Source of the DNA: Candidatus Acidiferrum typicum
GTDB taxonomy: Bacteria > Acidobacteriota > Terriglobia > Acidiferrales > UBA7541
Reading direction: 5' to 3'
Assembly: GCA_025463055.1 (NCBI GenBank)
Contig: JAOAPV010000038.1
Coordinates: forward strand, 1 to 64,000
DNA: 64,000 nt
Made by a program: the position numbers and the translations under genes. Of the stretch, positions 47,304 to 55,747 are shown one piece after another. Numbering within the stretch: position 1 is the stretch's first letter; each line of letters begins with the position of its first letter. The notes below the pieces were generated by a model. That model had not been told where the DNA came from. It was given only the letters and a program-made list of their open reading frames with translations, and ran no database searches.

Positions 47304-47872
47304 TGTCTGAACTCCGCGGCACCATCGTGCAGCGAAGTGCAGAACGATTCCAGTTGACCTGTGGCCATCAGCTTGTCGAACATGGCGCGGTAACCTGCGT
47401 TGTTGCATTTCCTTTTGACTTCAGATGAGCGGAGATGAACCCAGTCGCGTCGAACCTCGGCCTCAAGCTGTTCTGCCGCAGTCGGTGGAGCAGGTGGTGG
47501 AGGCACAATCGGACGCGGCGGGCGCGCACCAGCTGAGATCTCGATATCCTCAAGCTGTTCCAGGGCTTCTGGAGTGAGCTTTGCAGCGAAGGTCACAACG
47601 AGGTTGCGCTGGATTTCGAGGAATGACTTGCAGATCGCTTTGTAGATCTCTCGGGAAAAGTCTTCGCGCGCTACCTGGCCAGCATAATTCGGCTGGTCCA
47701 CGAGGGGCGCGTACATCATCACGTCGTCCTGTGCCTCAGAATCCAAAGCCAGGGCCGCGCTGATCCTCTTGAACACGTCGTTCGGGCCGTTCGTGGTCAG
47801 TGCGAGAAGATCGCGGTTCCGGTCCAAAAAGTCATTCTTTGCTTGCTGTGTTAAATCGTTAGTCGTACTCAT
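47300..47872 (-). CDS. Hypothetical protein of the mobile-element operon
   Basis: The product is 190 aa. Its start overlaps the stop of the upstream gene by ATGA. An N-terminal helical region and a Pro-rich linker (RPPRPIVPPPPAPPTAAEQ) lead to a C-terminal segment EVKRKCNNAGYRAMFDKLMA, which resembles the C-terminus of the 49132-49641 product. No family is recognised; structural or DNA-binding roles are both possible. Confidence 0.7.
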   Translation of the reverse strand: MSTTNDLTQQAKNDFLDRNRDLLALTTNGPNDVFKRISAALALDSEAQDDVMMYAPLVDQPNYAGQVAREDFSREIYKAICKSFLEIQRNLVVTFAAKLTPEALEQLEDIEISAGARPPRPIVPPPPAPPTAAEQLEAEVRRDWVHLRSSEVKRKCNNAGYRAMFDKLMATGQLESFCTSLHDGAAEFRQ

Positions 47873-48561
47873 CGGATGGCTCCAGCGGCAGTTACCTTAT
47901 TCAATAAATCCTGAAATGTGCTCCAGGGCATTTGCTCCCCGGCTAGAGAAACGAACCCACCTTTGGGGCGAAGGTTGGAAGTCGGTTCCAGGGTGTACTT
48001 CCGGGCGAACTCTGCCAGTTCATGTGTGACCCGGGTCTTGGTTGTCGGCTGGCCTGCTGGCGTAACTGCGTCGCCCACTGGCTGCTCCTGCATCTCGCGT
48101 CGAAGGTTGGTCCGGACGAACTCCGCGAAAACGTGATCGGTATGACGCCGCTGCCGAATGGCGTCAGGTGTTGCGGTGGATGCAAATTGAGTCATCTCGG
48201 ACCAGGAAATTTGCTGAGGCGTCAGAAGCTTGCCGTTCTTATCCCGCGGCCTCGTGTCTTCTGCAGGTTCTTCCAGCTGCTCGGTTTGCGTAAGATTCTT
48301 GGCCTTGAACTTCCCGCTGTCGATCAAAAGTTCGAGAGCCTTAGTAAGATGTTGGATTGAGATATTCGGGCCACCCGCAATTTGCATCGCGGCACCAACC
48401 AGCTTCCCTGCGTCTTCGTCCGCGCTCTCGCGGGTAAAATACTCGGTCTTGTAAAGTTTTCCGATCTCCGTGGTCGCGAAGATTTCCTTGAGCGCACCCA
48501 CTAGCTCCTCGCGGTCGTCAATTGTGAATGTTATTTCGCCTGCTGAATTTCTGCTAATCAT
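47869..48561 (-). CDS. Hypothetical protein of the mobile-element operon
   Basis: The product is 230 aa from the ATG at 48561 with AGGAG upstream; the 8-bp overlap with the previous gene supports this start. It is mostly helical and charged, with EITFTIDDREELVGALKEIF at the N-terminus, a DTRPRDKNGKLLTPQQ linker and a C-terminus WSTFQDLLNKVTAAGAI. The ending recalls the shared C-terminal motif of its neighbours. The function is unknown. Confidence 0.7.
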   Translation of the reverse strand: MISRNSAGEITFTIDDREELVGALKEIFATTEIGKLYKTEYFTRESADEDAGKLVGAAMQIAGGPNISIQHLTKALELLIDSGKFKAKNLTQTEQLEEPAEDTRPRDKNGKLLTPQQISWSEMTQFASTATPDAIRQRRHTDHVFAEFVRTNLRREMQEQPVGDAVTPAGQPTTKTRVTHELAEFARKYTLEPTSNLRPKGGFVSLAGEQMPWSTFQDLLNKVTAAGAIR

Positions 48562-49129
48562 TGTATTGGTCTCCTGGGCGCCGACGAACGACGCTTGAAT
48601 TTCGTGCTGGTGGTGCTTGCGGCTCAGGCGCTGGGGCGCGTTCACCGTACTGCGAAAAGTTCAGATCCTGCGCTCGCTGCAAACACGAGAGGGGATCTTT
48701 TTCGTAAATCAATTGTGGGTCAGGGACGCCCGGAACCAGGCACTTGAGCAACCACATCGGGCCGCCGTCGGGACGATTCACAGGAATCAATTTGTACCAC
48801 CGTGCTTCCGGCGAATTCTCATCATCGAGAGTTGCGCGGACTGGAGTACGTTGATCGCCGTGCTGCGACCGCAGCGACTCGTTCGAGGTGAACTCAATTC
48901 TCCGTCCGTCCTTGGCATCTACGATCCAGGGGTTCACACCCTTTGATTGCAGTCGGGCAACAAAAAGCCGCGCTGCCTCTTCTGACATCACGGCGGCTTC
49001 AGATCGGTTTAGAACAAAGTAGGGAACCGCGTGCCACTTCCCGTCTTTGCCTTTTTGCTCCGTGTCGCGCTGGAAAAATTGTTCCGCGCCGTTGAGCTGG
49101 ACTCCTACGTAACAACGTTCGGCTGGCAT
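48554..49129 (-). CDS. Hypothetical protein of the mobile-element operon
   Basis: The product is 191 aa. The N-terminus CYVGVQLNGAEQFFQRDTEQ is beta-rich, the middle has WYKLIPVNRPDGGPMWLLKC, and the tail is Pro/Arg-rich (ERAPAPEPQAPPARNSSVVR). It is 2 bp from its upstream neighbour and overlaps the next gene by 8 bp. No family or active-site motif is recognised. Confidence 0.7.
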   Translation of the reverse strand: MPAERCYVGVQLNGAEQFFQRDTEQKGKDGKWHAVPYFVLNRSEAAVMSEEAARLFVARLQSKGVNPWIVDAKDGRRIEFTSNESLRSQHGDQRTPVRATLDDENSPEARWYKLIPVNRPDGGPMWLLKCLVPGVPDPQLIYEKDPLSCLQRAQDLNFSQYGERAPAPEPQAPPARNSSVVRRRPGDQYND

Positions 49130-49131
49130 GA

Positions 49132-49641
49132 CTAAATTTCTCCTTCGGCGATTAATTTGTCGACCCCGCGCCGGAAACCTGCCGACGATCTGTACTTCTT
49201 CACGACCTCGATGCGGGGCATAGCGTTGTATTGCTCGACCGTGAGGAGGGTTTCGTTCTCTTCGGCAGCAACTTTCGCCTTCAGCTGCGTGTTGAGATAG
49301 AGGTCATAATACTTTTTGAATTGTGGATCTGTCGCGTACCGGCGCCGCTGTTCAAACGCGGAAACGCGCGGATTTTCGATCCAGGCGATCACGTCGGGCG
49401 GAATCAGCGGTGACGGGGCGGGCTGCTCCGCGATGGATCCGCGAAAGTCAGGAACAGCCCCCTCTGCACGCAATTCCAAATATGCGCGCTCCCAGCTAGC
49501 GACCGAAGGATACCCACCCAACTTCCCGAGGTTTTGCAGCACCCTCAGCCGCACGGCCGCGTTTGCAGTCGCATCTGGGGTGAATCGCTTCGAGGTCATC
49601 CATTGGGCCATGGTATTGTCAATTTCTTGTTCGTTGTACAT
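49132..49641 (-). CDS. Hypothetical protein with phage-like C-terminal motif
   Basis: The product is 169 aa from the ATG at 49641 (AGGGA upstream). It has two similar segments: FEQRRRYATDPQFKKYYDLY near residue 100 and YNAMPRIEVVKKYRSSAGFR...DKLIAEGEI at the end. The latter pattern resembles short motifs in small phage and plasmid proteins and is shared with the 47300-47872 product. It is 1 bp from the upstream gene and 2 bp from the downstream one. Confidence 0.7.
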   Translation of the reverse strand: MYNEQEIDNTMAQWMTSKRFTPDATANAAVRLRVLQNLGKLGGYPSVASWERAYLELRAEGAVPDFRGSIAEQPAPSPLIPPDVIAWIENPRVSAFEQRRRYATDPQFKKYYDLYLNTQLKAKVAAEENETLLTVEQYNAMPRIEVVKKYRSSAGFRRGVDKLIAEGEI

Positions 49642-49642
49642 T

Positions 49643-50014
49643 TCAGTCCCTGCCTTCGTCGTGCATCTCATCCAAAATAGACCGGAACCCCGGCTCACCT
49701 GCCCGCGGATACGGATATCTAATCTTGCTCAATTCTTCGTCTGTCACACCGCTCTCACGGAGAAACGCGCTGCACGCCACCCAGAATTTGTCGGTCGTAC
49801 TCGATCCGGCAGGCCCAGCGGTTGTAACACCTTCGCCGAAGTGCCGCTGGACGAAGCTGTAAAGTTTGCTTACAGACTCAACTGTTTTCTCGCGACCGTC
49901 CAATGCAGCGTCCAAAAGGTCCTCAATTTTTGGATTCTTAGAAATCTCCAGAAGCCGAAAAGTTTCGCGTCCAATGATGTTTTCCTTGATTTCCACTTCA
50001 CTTTTGTTTGTCAT
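49643..50014 (-). CDS. Hypothetical protein of the mobile-element operon
   Basis: The product is 123 aa, acidic and helical. The N-terminus is MTNKSEVEIKENIIGRETF; the C-terminus RAGEPGFRSILDEMHDEG resembles the AG-x-R-x3-D-x-L-x-x-EG element of its neighbours. It is packed within 1 bp of the genes on either side. The function is unknown. Confidence 0.7.
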   Translation of the reverse strand: MTNKSEVEIKENIIGRETFRLLEISKNPKIEDLLDAALDGREKTVESVSKLYSFVQRHFGEGVTTAGPAGSSTTDKFWVACSAFLRESGVTDEELSKIRYPYPRAGEPGFRSILDEMHDEGRD

Positions 50015-50015
50015 G

Positions 50016-50465
50016 TCATAACTCCCACGGGTCTAAATTTGGTGACGCTGCTGGTGTATCTCCTACAGGTGCTATCGGCGCTGGCGTCTTGATTTGATCT
50101 TCCTTACGCGGCCTGCCTCTTAATCGAATCCCGAGAACGCGGCTCAAGACTCTTTTTTCCGTGCGATTAGCCGCGCGATCTGCACACCGCTCTTCCGCCT
50201 TGATGAGCAGGGCCGCTACTGCGTTCAATGCTTCTTGTTGTTTTGGGGTCTTCCACACGGTGCGCGCTACTGCCAGGTTCTTGGTCGCGAAACGCAGATA
50301 GGAGACTCCGATGATTCGGATGCTAAGCAACGTGTTCATCGCTCGGCACCAATCGTTGATATCGGATACAGGAACTTTCTCGCCGGAAGCGCATATTCGG
50401 AATTCCAGTTCTCTTTTTATGGTCTGGATTGCTTTTGATTTTAGGTTTTGGCCGCCGCTGGGCAT
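50016..50465 (-). CDS. Hypothetical protein with RGRPRK basic motif
   Basis: The product is 149 aa. The ATG at 50465 has AGGAG eight bases upstream; an in-frame TTG at 50480 would overlap that site. An N-terminal helical domain (AIQTIKRELEFRICASGEKV) is followed by an AT-hook-like RLRGRPRKEDQ and a Pro-rich tail. DNA binding is plausible. It follows the ATPase gene directly (11 bp). Confidence 0.65.
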   Translation of the reverse strand: MPSGGQNLKSKAIQTIKRELEFRICASGEKVPVSDINDWCRAMNTLLSIRIIGVSYLRFATKNLAVARTVWKTPKQQEALNAVAALLIKAEERCADRAANRTEKRVLSRVLGIRLRGRPRKEDQIKTPAPIAPVGDTPAASPNLDPWEL

Positions 50466-50476
50466 GTTGGGGCTCC

Positions 50477-51952
50477 TCAAAACGCAAGTTCTTCCTGATT
50501 TCTCTGAAGGACTTCGGTAGCTTCCTGCTTTTCTGGTTCGCTTTTATTTAGTAGGTTGAGAAGCTGAATCGTTCCACACATCCAAGTCTTTTTGCCGTTG
50601 GGTCCGACGGGCCCCTCTTTCTTGTAATCATCGTTGTGCATTTGTCGGTTGACCGCAGACTTGGATGTTTTGAATCCGTAGTCTTTAGTCAGAATGTCAG
50701 CTATTTCTCTGATATCGATTTCTGGCTCCTTCATCACGATCTTGGTAATCGCTGCCTTGATTTCGCCGATGGTGTCTCCCTCATCCTTAATGAGAAAGTC
50801 CTTCTCTCGGGCTAAAACGTCAACCAGTTGGCCTTCGTCTCCAACTAAGGTTGAGATCAGGGTGAATGGTTTCGGCTGCGGCGAAATATCACGAGGCTTA
50901 GTGCAGACGACCAGGATCTCAAGGGGGCCGCGGCCGTTGTCGTACAACGATTGGTTCACTTGGATTCCGTAGGCGGCATCACACATCGCGGCGTAATCGC
51001 CGGTGCCACGAAGCGTATTCTCCTGAGTCATGGCTTCTTTCGACGAAGACTTGGTGGCATGGTGGAATGCAAATATGCCGACAGCACCTGCAGCACGCAA
51101 CGCGACAATGTCATCTACTAGTTTTCTGTTCTGACTCGCTGCGTTCTCATCGGTTGAAGTGGAGAAACGAATTGCCGTATCCAGCATGATCACCGGCTTC
51201 ATCGCCTTCACGGCCTCAAGAACAATTGGGTTATCGAGCATCAGCGTGTTTCCCTCGGAGATTGTTCTGCAAAGGAAATAGTTGGGATCTGTCGGAATAT
51301 CTAACTGCTTGACGCGCTTCTTGAATGCTCGCGAGCTAACCTCGGGAATCAGGTAAAGTACTGGAAGCCTCTGTGGAACATTGAATCGGCCAAGAAATTT
51401 CTTACCGGTGCAGAGAGCTTTAGCGATGCTGAGGCCCAGCCAAGTCTTACCAGCCCCTGGCAGAGCACCAATAAAGGTGGTTCCTTCGGGGAAGAGACCA
51501 TCAATCAGGAAGCGAATGCCGCCATCTTCAAGCTGATCAACAGAACGAAAGTGGTCACGCCAATTCTCTGCGGCCGCTCCCTGTTCTACAGCTTTGTCGC
51601 GATCTGCTGTCTTCGGCTTGAGAAGTGATTCCAAGGTTTCCGGACCAGCCTGTTCGACGATCCTCATTGCCTGATGAAGCGCCGTCGGGACCACGAGTTG
51701 AAGCCCAAGGCTCTTTGCGGCTTCGATTTGCGCCGGAGAACCGGCCTTCAAATCTTCATGCGCCTGATTGAGGATCTTCTCCACATCATCCGCTGGTAGG
51801 GGTTGAACCAACTCGGTAGCGTTCCGCGTCTGTACGAAGACAGACTGGAACTCCCTGTCGCGGGGATATGACGTGATTGCTTCGATAGCCTCCGTCCGGA
51901 GATACTCCGCGGCGCGGTCAGGCGGAACTCTTTCATATTTAACTTTCCGCAT
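50477..51952 (-). CDS. RecA/RepA-type AAA ATPase (replicative helicase-like)
   Basis: The product is 491 aa with AAGGAG before the ATG. Residues 135-370 form an AAA_25/RepA-like P-loop domain: Walker A GALPGAGKT (162-170), Walker B KPVIMLDTAI (Asp258), and a later FAFHHATKSSS sensor. Such ATPases are hexameric plasmid or phage helicases (RSF1010 RepA, RecA-like). The C-terminus (about 412-450) is a winged helix (IREIADILTKDYGFKTSKSA). The N-terminal 130 residues are unrecognised. It is the only recognisable enzyme of this operon and probably unwinds element DNA. Confidence 0.8.
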   Translation of the reverse strand: MRKVKYERVPPDRAAEYLRTEAIEAITSYPRDREFQSVFVQTRNATELVQPLPADDVEKILNQAHEDLKAGSPAQIEAAKSLGLQLVVPTALHQAMRIVEQAGPETLESLLKPKTADRDKAVEQGAAAENWRDHFRSVDQLEDGGIRFLIDGLFPEGTTFIGALPGAGKTWLGLSIAKALCTGKKFLGRFNVPQRLPVLYLIPEVSSRAFKKRVKQLDIPTDPNYFLCRTISEGNTLMLDNPIVLEAVKAMKPVIMLDTAIRFSTSTDENAASQNRKLVDDIVALRAAGAVGIFAFHHATKSSSKEAMTQENTLRGTGDYAAMCDAAYGIQVNQSLYDNGRGPLEILVVCTKPRDISPQPKPFTLISTLVGDEGQLVDVLAREKDFLIKDEGDTIGEIKAAITKIVMKEPEIDIREIADILTKDYGFKTSKSAVNRQMHNDDYKKEGPVGPNGKKTWMCGTIQLLNLLNKSEPEKQEATEVLQRNQEELAF

Positions 51953-51961
51953 GACGGCTCC

Positions 51962-52687
51962 TTACAACTCGGGATTAACTTCGATTCGGAGAGTGGCGGA
52001 TGGAAAATATCCTGACACGCCAGTAACTGTGAAACTCCACCCGAATTGGTCGCAGATAGCTCTTAGGTCTTGAAAATCTTTCATGTCGCCGCCGTAAGGT
52101 TCGCTGATAAGAACGTCGCTACCTTTCTTCGTTTCTATCCAACCCATGTGATCGAACAATCGATTGCTGGAGACAAAATTGGTGAATACCCTCACTGCTT
52201 CTTCTTCGAGCTGGGTACAGAACGGTGCGCGAGCCATTTCGTTCAGCTCTTCAGTGGTGGTCTTCTGATGCTGCGCTACGAATTCCGGCGTTTGATTTTC
52301 CAGAAGCTGCTCTCGCGAGAAAGGCTTGTCGAGGTCAGCCCAGGTGCCGTCATCGAACTGTTGCTGAACTGCGCTGACAAACCACCCAGGAGGACCGTCG
52401 AAGATGTCCCGCGGCAGCTTGGCTGTCTGAACGTTAATCTTGCGTGGCAACTCGTACTCACCATCAATGCTCGTCGCCACCCACACTTCGGGTTCGTTGG
52501 CGGTCTCGGTGCCCTCGGTGGGTGCTTTGCCGTTGAAATGATCGACGACAGCGTCGTTGAGCAGCCGCAGAGGTAGAGCGCTGGCTTTGATCAGTTCGCC
52601 CACATCTGCGCTGCCGGATACGGTTTCTGAGCCGGCGCGGACACGATCCACGCCCTTCTTGCTGAGTTCAATGTTGAGGGTCGCCAT
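51962..52687 (-). CDS. Hypothetical protein of the mobile-element operon
   Basis: The product is 241 aa from the ATG at 52687 (GGAG upstream). Segments include LNIELSKKGVDRVRAGSE, FDGPPGWFVSAVQQQFDDGT and RAICDQFGWSFTVTGVSGYF at the C-terminus. No conserved catalytic residues are evident. It sits 9 bp before the ATPase gene, so may be an accessory replication factor, but this is only positional inference. Confidence 0.7.
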   Translation of the reverse strand: MATLNIELSKKGVDRVRAGSETVSGSADVGELIKASALPLRLLNDAVVDHFNGKAPTEGTETANEPEVWVATSIDGEYELPRKINVQTAKLPRDIFDGPPGWFVSAVQQQFDDGTWADLDKPFSREQLLENQTPEFVAQHQKTTTEELNEMARAPFCTQLEEEAVRVFTNFVSSNRLFDHMGWIETKKGSDVLISEPYGGDMKDFQDLRAICDQFGWSFTVTGVSGYFPSATLRIEVNPEL

Positions 52688-52720
52688 TGGTGTTCTCCGA
52701 TGGAGCAGTGCTCCCACCTG

Positions 52721-52816
52721 TGGCGCCAAACTGGTTGACCTTACCCCAATCCGCACCTGGGAGCTTCGTTCACTCCGTTACACTAATGGCGCAAGACTGG
52801 TTGACCTTACCCCATT
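52721..52816. repeat. Partial 66-bp duplication at the end of a gene
   Basis: A 30-base segment containing CTGGTTGACCTTACCCCA occurs at 52721-52750 and 52787-52816, 66 bp (22 codons) apart and about 90% identical. The second copy encodes the last residues of the 52770-54203 gene. It suggests a tandem duplication that moved or recreated the stop. Confidence 0.6.
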
Positions 52817-54203
52817 CGTCCTCCGCGATCGCGATCAGGGTTGGAGACCGGAGATCGAGGATGTAGATGTTCTCGGGATTAAAAGACTCATTGAACCTCA
52901 CCACGACTTCTTTAAAGGCGTGGGCTAGCGCAGGATCGCTCTCAGGCGTTCTTCGATCGGTGGAACGACTCGGGACGCCCGCTTTCTTGAGAGCTTCGTC
53001 CTGAGCCCTCCACCGTACCTCCTCAATCGCTTCACGGTATGTAGCGTGACGGTCCATGTCCAGCTTGTGCCACCATCCTCGACCTGACAACGTGACATGG
53101 ACGTAGGTGACATTCCCACCGCGCTCGTTGAAATCTTTCATCTGTTTCGCAGTGAACGGCGTATTCGGGCACTCCTTTTTCATGTTGATCTCCCTCAACT
53201 CTCTCTTCCTTTCCGTTTCATAAACGACCCCTAACTCCGTGGCCAGGTCTCTCCTGGTGTCGAAATTCTTCCGGTGCATTTCGACCTCATACTCGATCTT
53301 CTTGACCACTGAATTTGATAGATTGATCTTCACCCCGTTGGACAGAACGCGTGTATCCCCTGGCGGGTCCAGGGGGGACCATCCTTTGCCGGCCCGTAGA
53401 ATCGCTTCGAAATTGGCCCGGAGTTTCTCCCACGCTTCCCTCTCTTGGAAATCTTCCTCGTCGGTTTTGTATCGGCCTCGACCACGCGCGAATGTGCGCG
53501 GAGTCTCCGGGTTGAATGCCGACTTGTCAGGATCACCTAAAACGTCCGCTGGATCGTCGTCACCCGCCCAGGGATCTACAGGACTCTCGCCTTTATCGTG
53601 ATAGCCACTAATCAACTTCCGCTTTTCCAGAAGCTCAGCCTTCGTCAACCCTGAACCGTCTCCGCGCGCGGCAGGCCCGCTGCTTACGTTTTTGGCGACG
53701 CTAATCGCGCGCCAGTGGAACACACCGGGATCATGGGTCAGGAACCCAGGTGAAGCAGTCTCGGGAGGTAGCACCTCGAATGCGCGGATGTGCGATGCCA
53801 GCGCGGCACTCGCCCCTGTGTTGCCCTTGCTTTTGCGGTCTCGGCGCCGTCGGAAACGTAGCTCCTCTGGCACGCTGGCTGTAGGTGGAGGCCACAGACG
53901 AGCCGTAACAAAGTTCACCTGATTGTCCTGCAGCACCATATTTAGCCAGCGCCAGGTGACGAAGTCTGGGTGAGCGGAATAGTTGATCGGCGTGAGCAGT
54001 TGGGTGCCACGGAACCATGCTAGGCTCTCGGCCGTGGGCCGCCCGACTTCAAGTTGGACCGGGATGTCGGTGGCGCGGGACAACGGCCGACACAACCCCC
54101 GGTTTTGGTCGTGTTCTGTCGGAACCTGTCCTTCATCAAGGACAATAGATGACACCATTCCTGCTTTCTGTGCGGCATCGTCAGTCCACGTGAGGGCTCC
54201 CAC
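52770..54203 (-). CDS. Hypothetical 477-aa protein heading the minus-strand operon
   Basis: The start is GTG at 54203, overlapping the stop of an 11-codon leader ORF as TAGTG. The first 130 residues (LTPINYSAHPDFVTWRWLNM, FVTARLWPPPTASVPEELRF) look like a compact fold. The middle is charged, and the C-terminal part (about 290-470) has KKIEYEVEMHRKNFDTRRDL and NVTYVHVTLSGRGWWHKLD. I recognise no family. Being first in the operon it may be a replication initiator or regulator; this is a guess from position. Confidence 0.65.
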   Translation of the reverse strand: MGALTWTDDAAQKAGMVSSIVLDEGQVPTEHDQNRGLCRPLSRATDIPVQLEVGRPTAESLAWFRGTQLLTPINYSAHPDFVTWRWLNMVLQDNQVNFVTARLWPPPTASVPEELRFRRRRDRKSKGNTGASAALASHIRAFEVLPPETASPGFLTHDPGVFHWRAISVAKNVSSGPAARGDGSGLTKAELLEKRKLISGYHDKGESPVDPWAGDDDPADVLGDPDKSAFNPETPRTFARGRGRYKTDEEDFQEREAWEKLRANFEAILRAGKGWSPLDPPGDTRVLSNGVKINLSNSVVKKIEYEVEMHRKNFDTRRDLATELGVVYETERKRELREINMKKECPNTPFTAKQMKDFNERGGNVTYVHVTLSGRGWWHKLDMDRHATYREAIEEVRWRAQDEALKKAGVPSRSTDRRTPESDPALAHAFKEVVVRFNESFNPENIYILDLRSPTLIAIAEDEWGKVNQSCAISVTE

Positions 54204-54238
54204 TAGCTGACAGGCTCCTTACCTTTCTTCAACGACAT
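54203..54238 (-). CDS. 11-aa leader ORF
   Basis: MSLKKGKEPVS has a strong ribosome site (AAAGGAG, seven bases before the ATG at 54238), and its TAG overlaps the GTG of the 477-aa gene. It lies about 90 bp after the predicted transcription start. It probably serves translational coupling or attenuation of the operon. Confidence 0.5.
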   Translation of the reverse strand: MSLKKGKEPVS

Positions 54239-54313
54239 GTATGTTCTCCTTTGTTAGCCCGATTCTGATATGCACACTGCACTACGAACATCTTACGAAA
54301 GGGGTGCGGGGCC

Positions 54314-54362
54314 TACCCCGTTCCACACGGGGTATTATACGGATGAGGCATATCTCAGTCAA
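54314..54362 (-). promoter_or_regulatory. Near-consensus sigma70 promoter with overlapping palindromic operator
   Basis: On the minus strand TTGACT (54357-54362), a 17-bp spacer and TATAAT (54334-54339) form a strong promoter for the operon running to 47121. A palindrome with arms TACCCCG (54314-54320) and CGGGGTA (54328-54334) around seven bases covers the start site, and CGGGGCCTACCCCG (54307-54320) adjoins it. This fits repressor control. Confidence 0.8.
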
Positions 54363-54815
54363 GCAAAATCGTATTCCCTTTTGCGTCAGTAGCGTACAGG
54401 TAGCACTCAGGAACGATTGGACGTTCGTCGGCATTGCTCCTCGTCCTGAGCCCAGATCTGCTGGCAGGCGCCGCAGCAGCCCCAAGGCCATAGATCGCAG
54501 CGATCACCCCGGATACGACGCCATTGAGGTCGAAGGAAAGTGTGTGAGGCGCAGACTGTCGGGACCGGCGCTGGGCGCCTCGGCTTAACTGCTGCTTCCG
54601 GGATAAGACGGGGGCGTGGGGCGTGTAATGCACAGGGAGACGCGCGTCGCACTAAATCACCAGCCGACAACCTGGTGAGTCACCCAGCAGCGGAGGGAGT
54701 TTTATTGATTTTGGAAGGTGAGCCAGTTCCTCGACGGTACCTGAGGCTGAAAAATAAAGAACATATAAAAGTGCTTCAGTCGGTGAAAAGGGCCAGTTTG
54801 GAGGGTCCCACTTCT

Positions 54816-54919
54816 TGTCCCACCAGTTCCGTTCTAGTAACGGAAACTGTGGGACAGAGAATTGGTGGCCTTGTCCCGATTTTGAGGGGGTGGGACAAGG
54901 TGGGACAGAATTTGGGACA
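54816..54919. repeat. Cluster of six GGGACA/TGTCCC motifs with two inverted repeats
   Basis: Motifs lie at 54816, 54851, 54872, 54892, 54902 and 54914 in both orientations. An 18-bp inverted repeat (15 paired) spans 54816-54856, and CCTTGTCCC/GGGACAAGG (54869-54900) is perfect. It looks like iterons or multiple operator sites. Confidence 0.65.
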
Positions 54920-55450
54920 GAGGTGGTTCGGCCATTTTCTATAGCCGTGCGACTGGTTCCGTCGAGGAGTCTTACCGCCCTTTCGTGCCTCGTAAATCGG
55001 ATCTGGTCCAAGTAGCTTCAGGGACTCCCACGATCAAAACATCGTCTGTGCCCTCGGGGGGTCCTTTTCCGCAATTTTCATCCCCGATTTTATTTTTGGC
55101 CGATCAGCCCGGTGACCGGTACTCGTTTGCGCTAGAGTGGAAAATCCCCCGCCCCTACCCTCGAATAGAGACCCTAGTAACATCCCTATAATCAACAACA
55201 TCCGAGACGCGAGACGACAATCCGCGCGCGAATCCTGAGTGACTGGGAGGAGTGGAAATCTCGGCATTAGTGCGTACCTAAACGCAGATCAGCTGGACAG
55301 CGCCGCGCAAAGCTTGCCGGAGGGTTTTGCGAAAATGCCCGGTAATTCCCTTACTTTCAGTAGTTTCCTTGACATTTTTCAGCCTCATATAAGCACGGTT
55401 TGTCGGAGCGCGTTAGAAAAACCAGGACAATCCGAGAAAATCTTCGACCA

Positions 55451-55712
55451 CATGCACACGTCCACACATTCATGCACACAACTGTGTGCCCATACATGGA
55501 CACGTTCGGTCAATGATCGTAGTCAAATTGTGTCGCCGCCAACTATCCGAGTCTACGCCATTTAGCCAACCACCAAACCCACGCATTAATATGTGCACAT
55601 CGCTGTGCATTCGTGGGCACGTTTGGGCACTTGCCTGGTATTCGCCCGAAAAGCCTTTGTGTGTTTTCAATTAGTTAGCGTGCACATGTTTGGGCATGCG
55701 TGTGCATATATC
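55451..55712. repeat. Cluster of GTGCAC/TGGGCA-type short repeats
   Basis: Variants of CATGCACAC, TGTGTGCCCATA, ATGTGCACAT, TGTGCATTCGTGGGCACG, GTTTGGGCA and GCGTGTGCATA recur in three groups (about 55451-55505, 55591-55630, 55680-55712). They stand just upstream of the ArdC/clamp-loader unit. A related set precedes the ribbon-helix-helix gene at 58339-58378. Confidence 0.55.
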
Positions 55713-55747
55713 CAGAGCATCCGGGCAGTATGAGCAAGGGGAGCGCA

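Larger units (their letters stand above)
54239..55747. other. Gene-poor control region of about 1.5 kb
   Basis: I see no convincing gene on either strand: open frames here are short, lack ribosome sites and have unlikely compositions. The stretch holds the divergent control elements of the element: an operon promoter with a palindrome (54314-54362), a GGGACA cluster (54816-54919) and a GTGCAC-type cluster (55451-55712). It is a good candidate for a replication origin. Confidence 0.6.

Noticed and set aside
54239-55747. Several 60-130 codon frames on both strands in the gene-poor region
   Set aside because: They lack ribosome sites, overlap each other and the repeat clusters, and show Arg/Ser/Pro-rich shadow composition.
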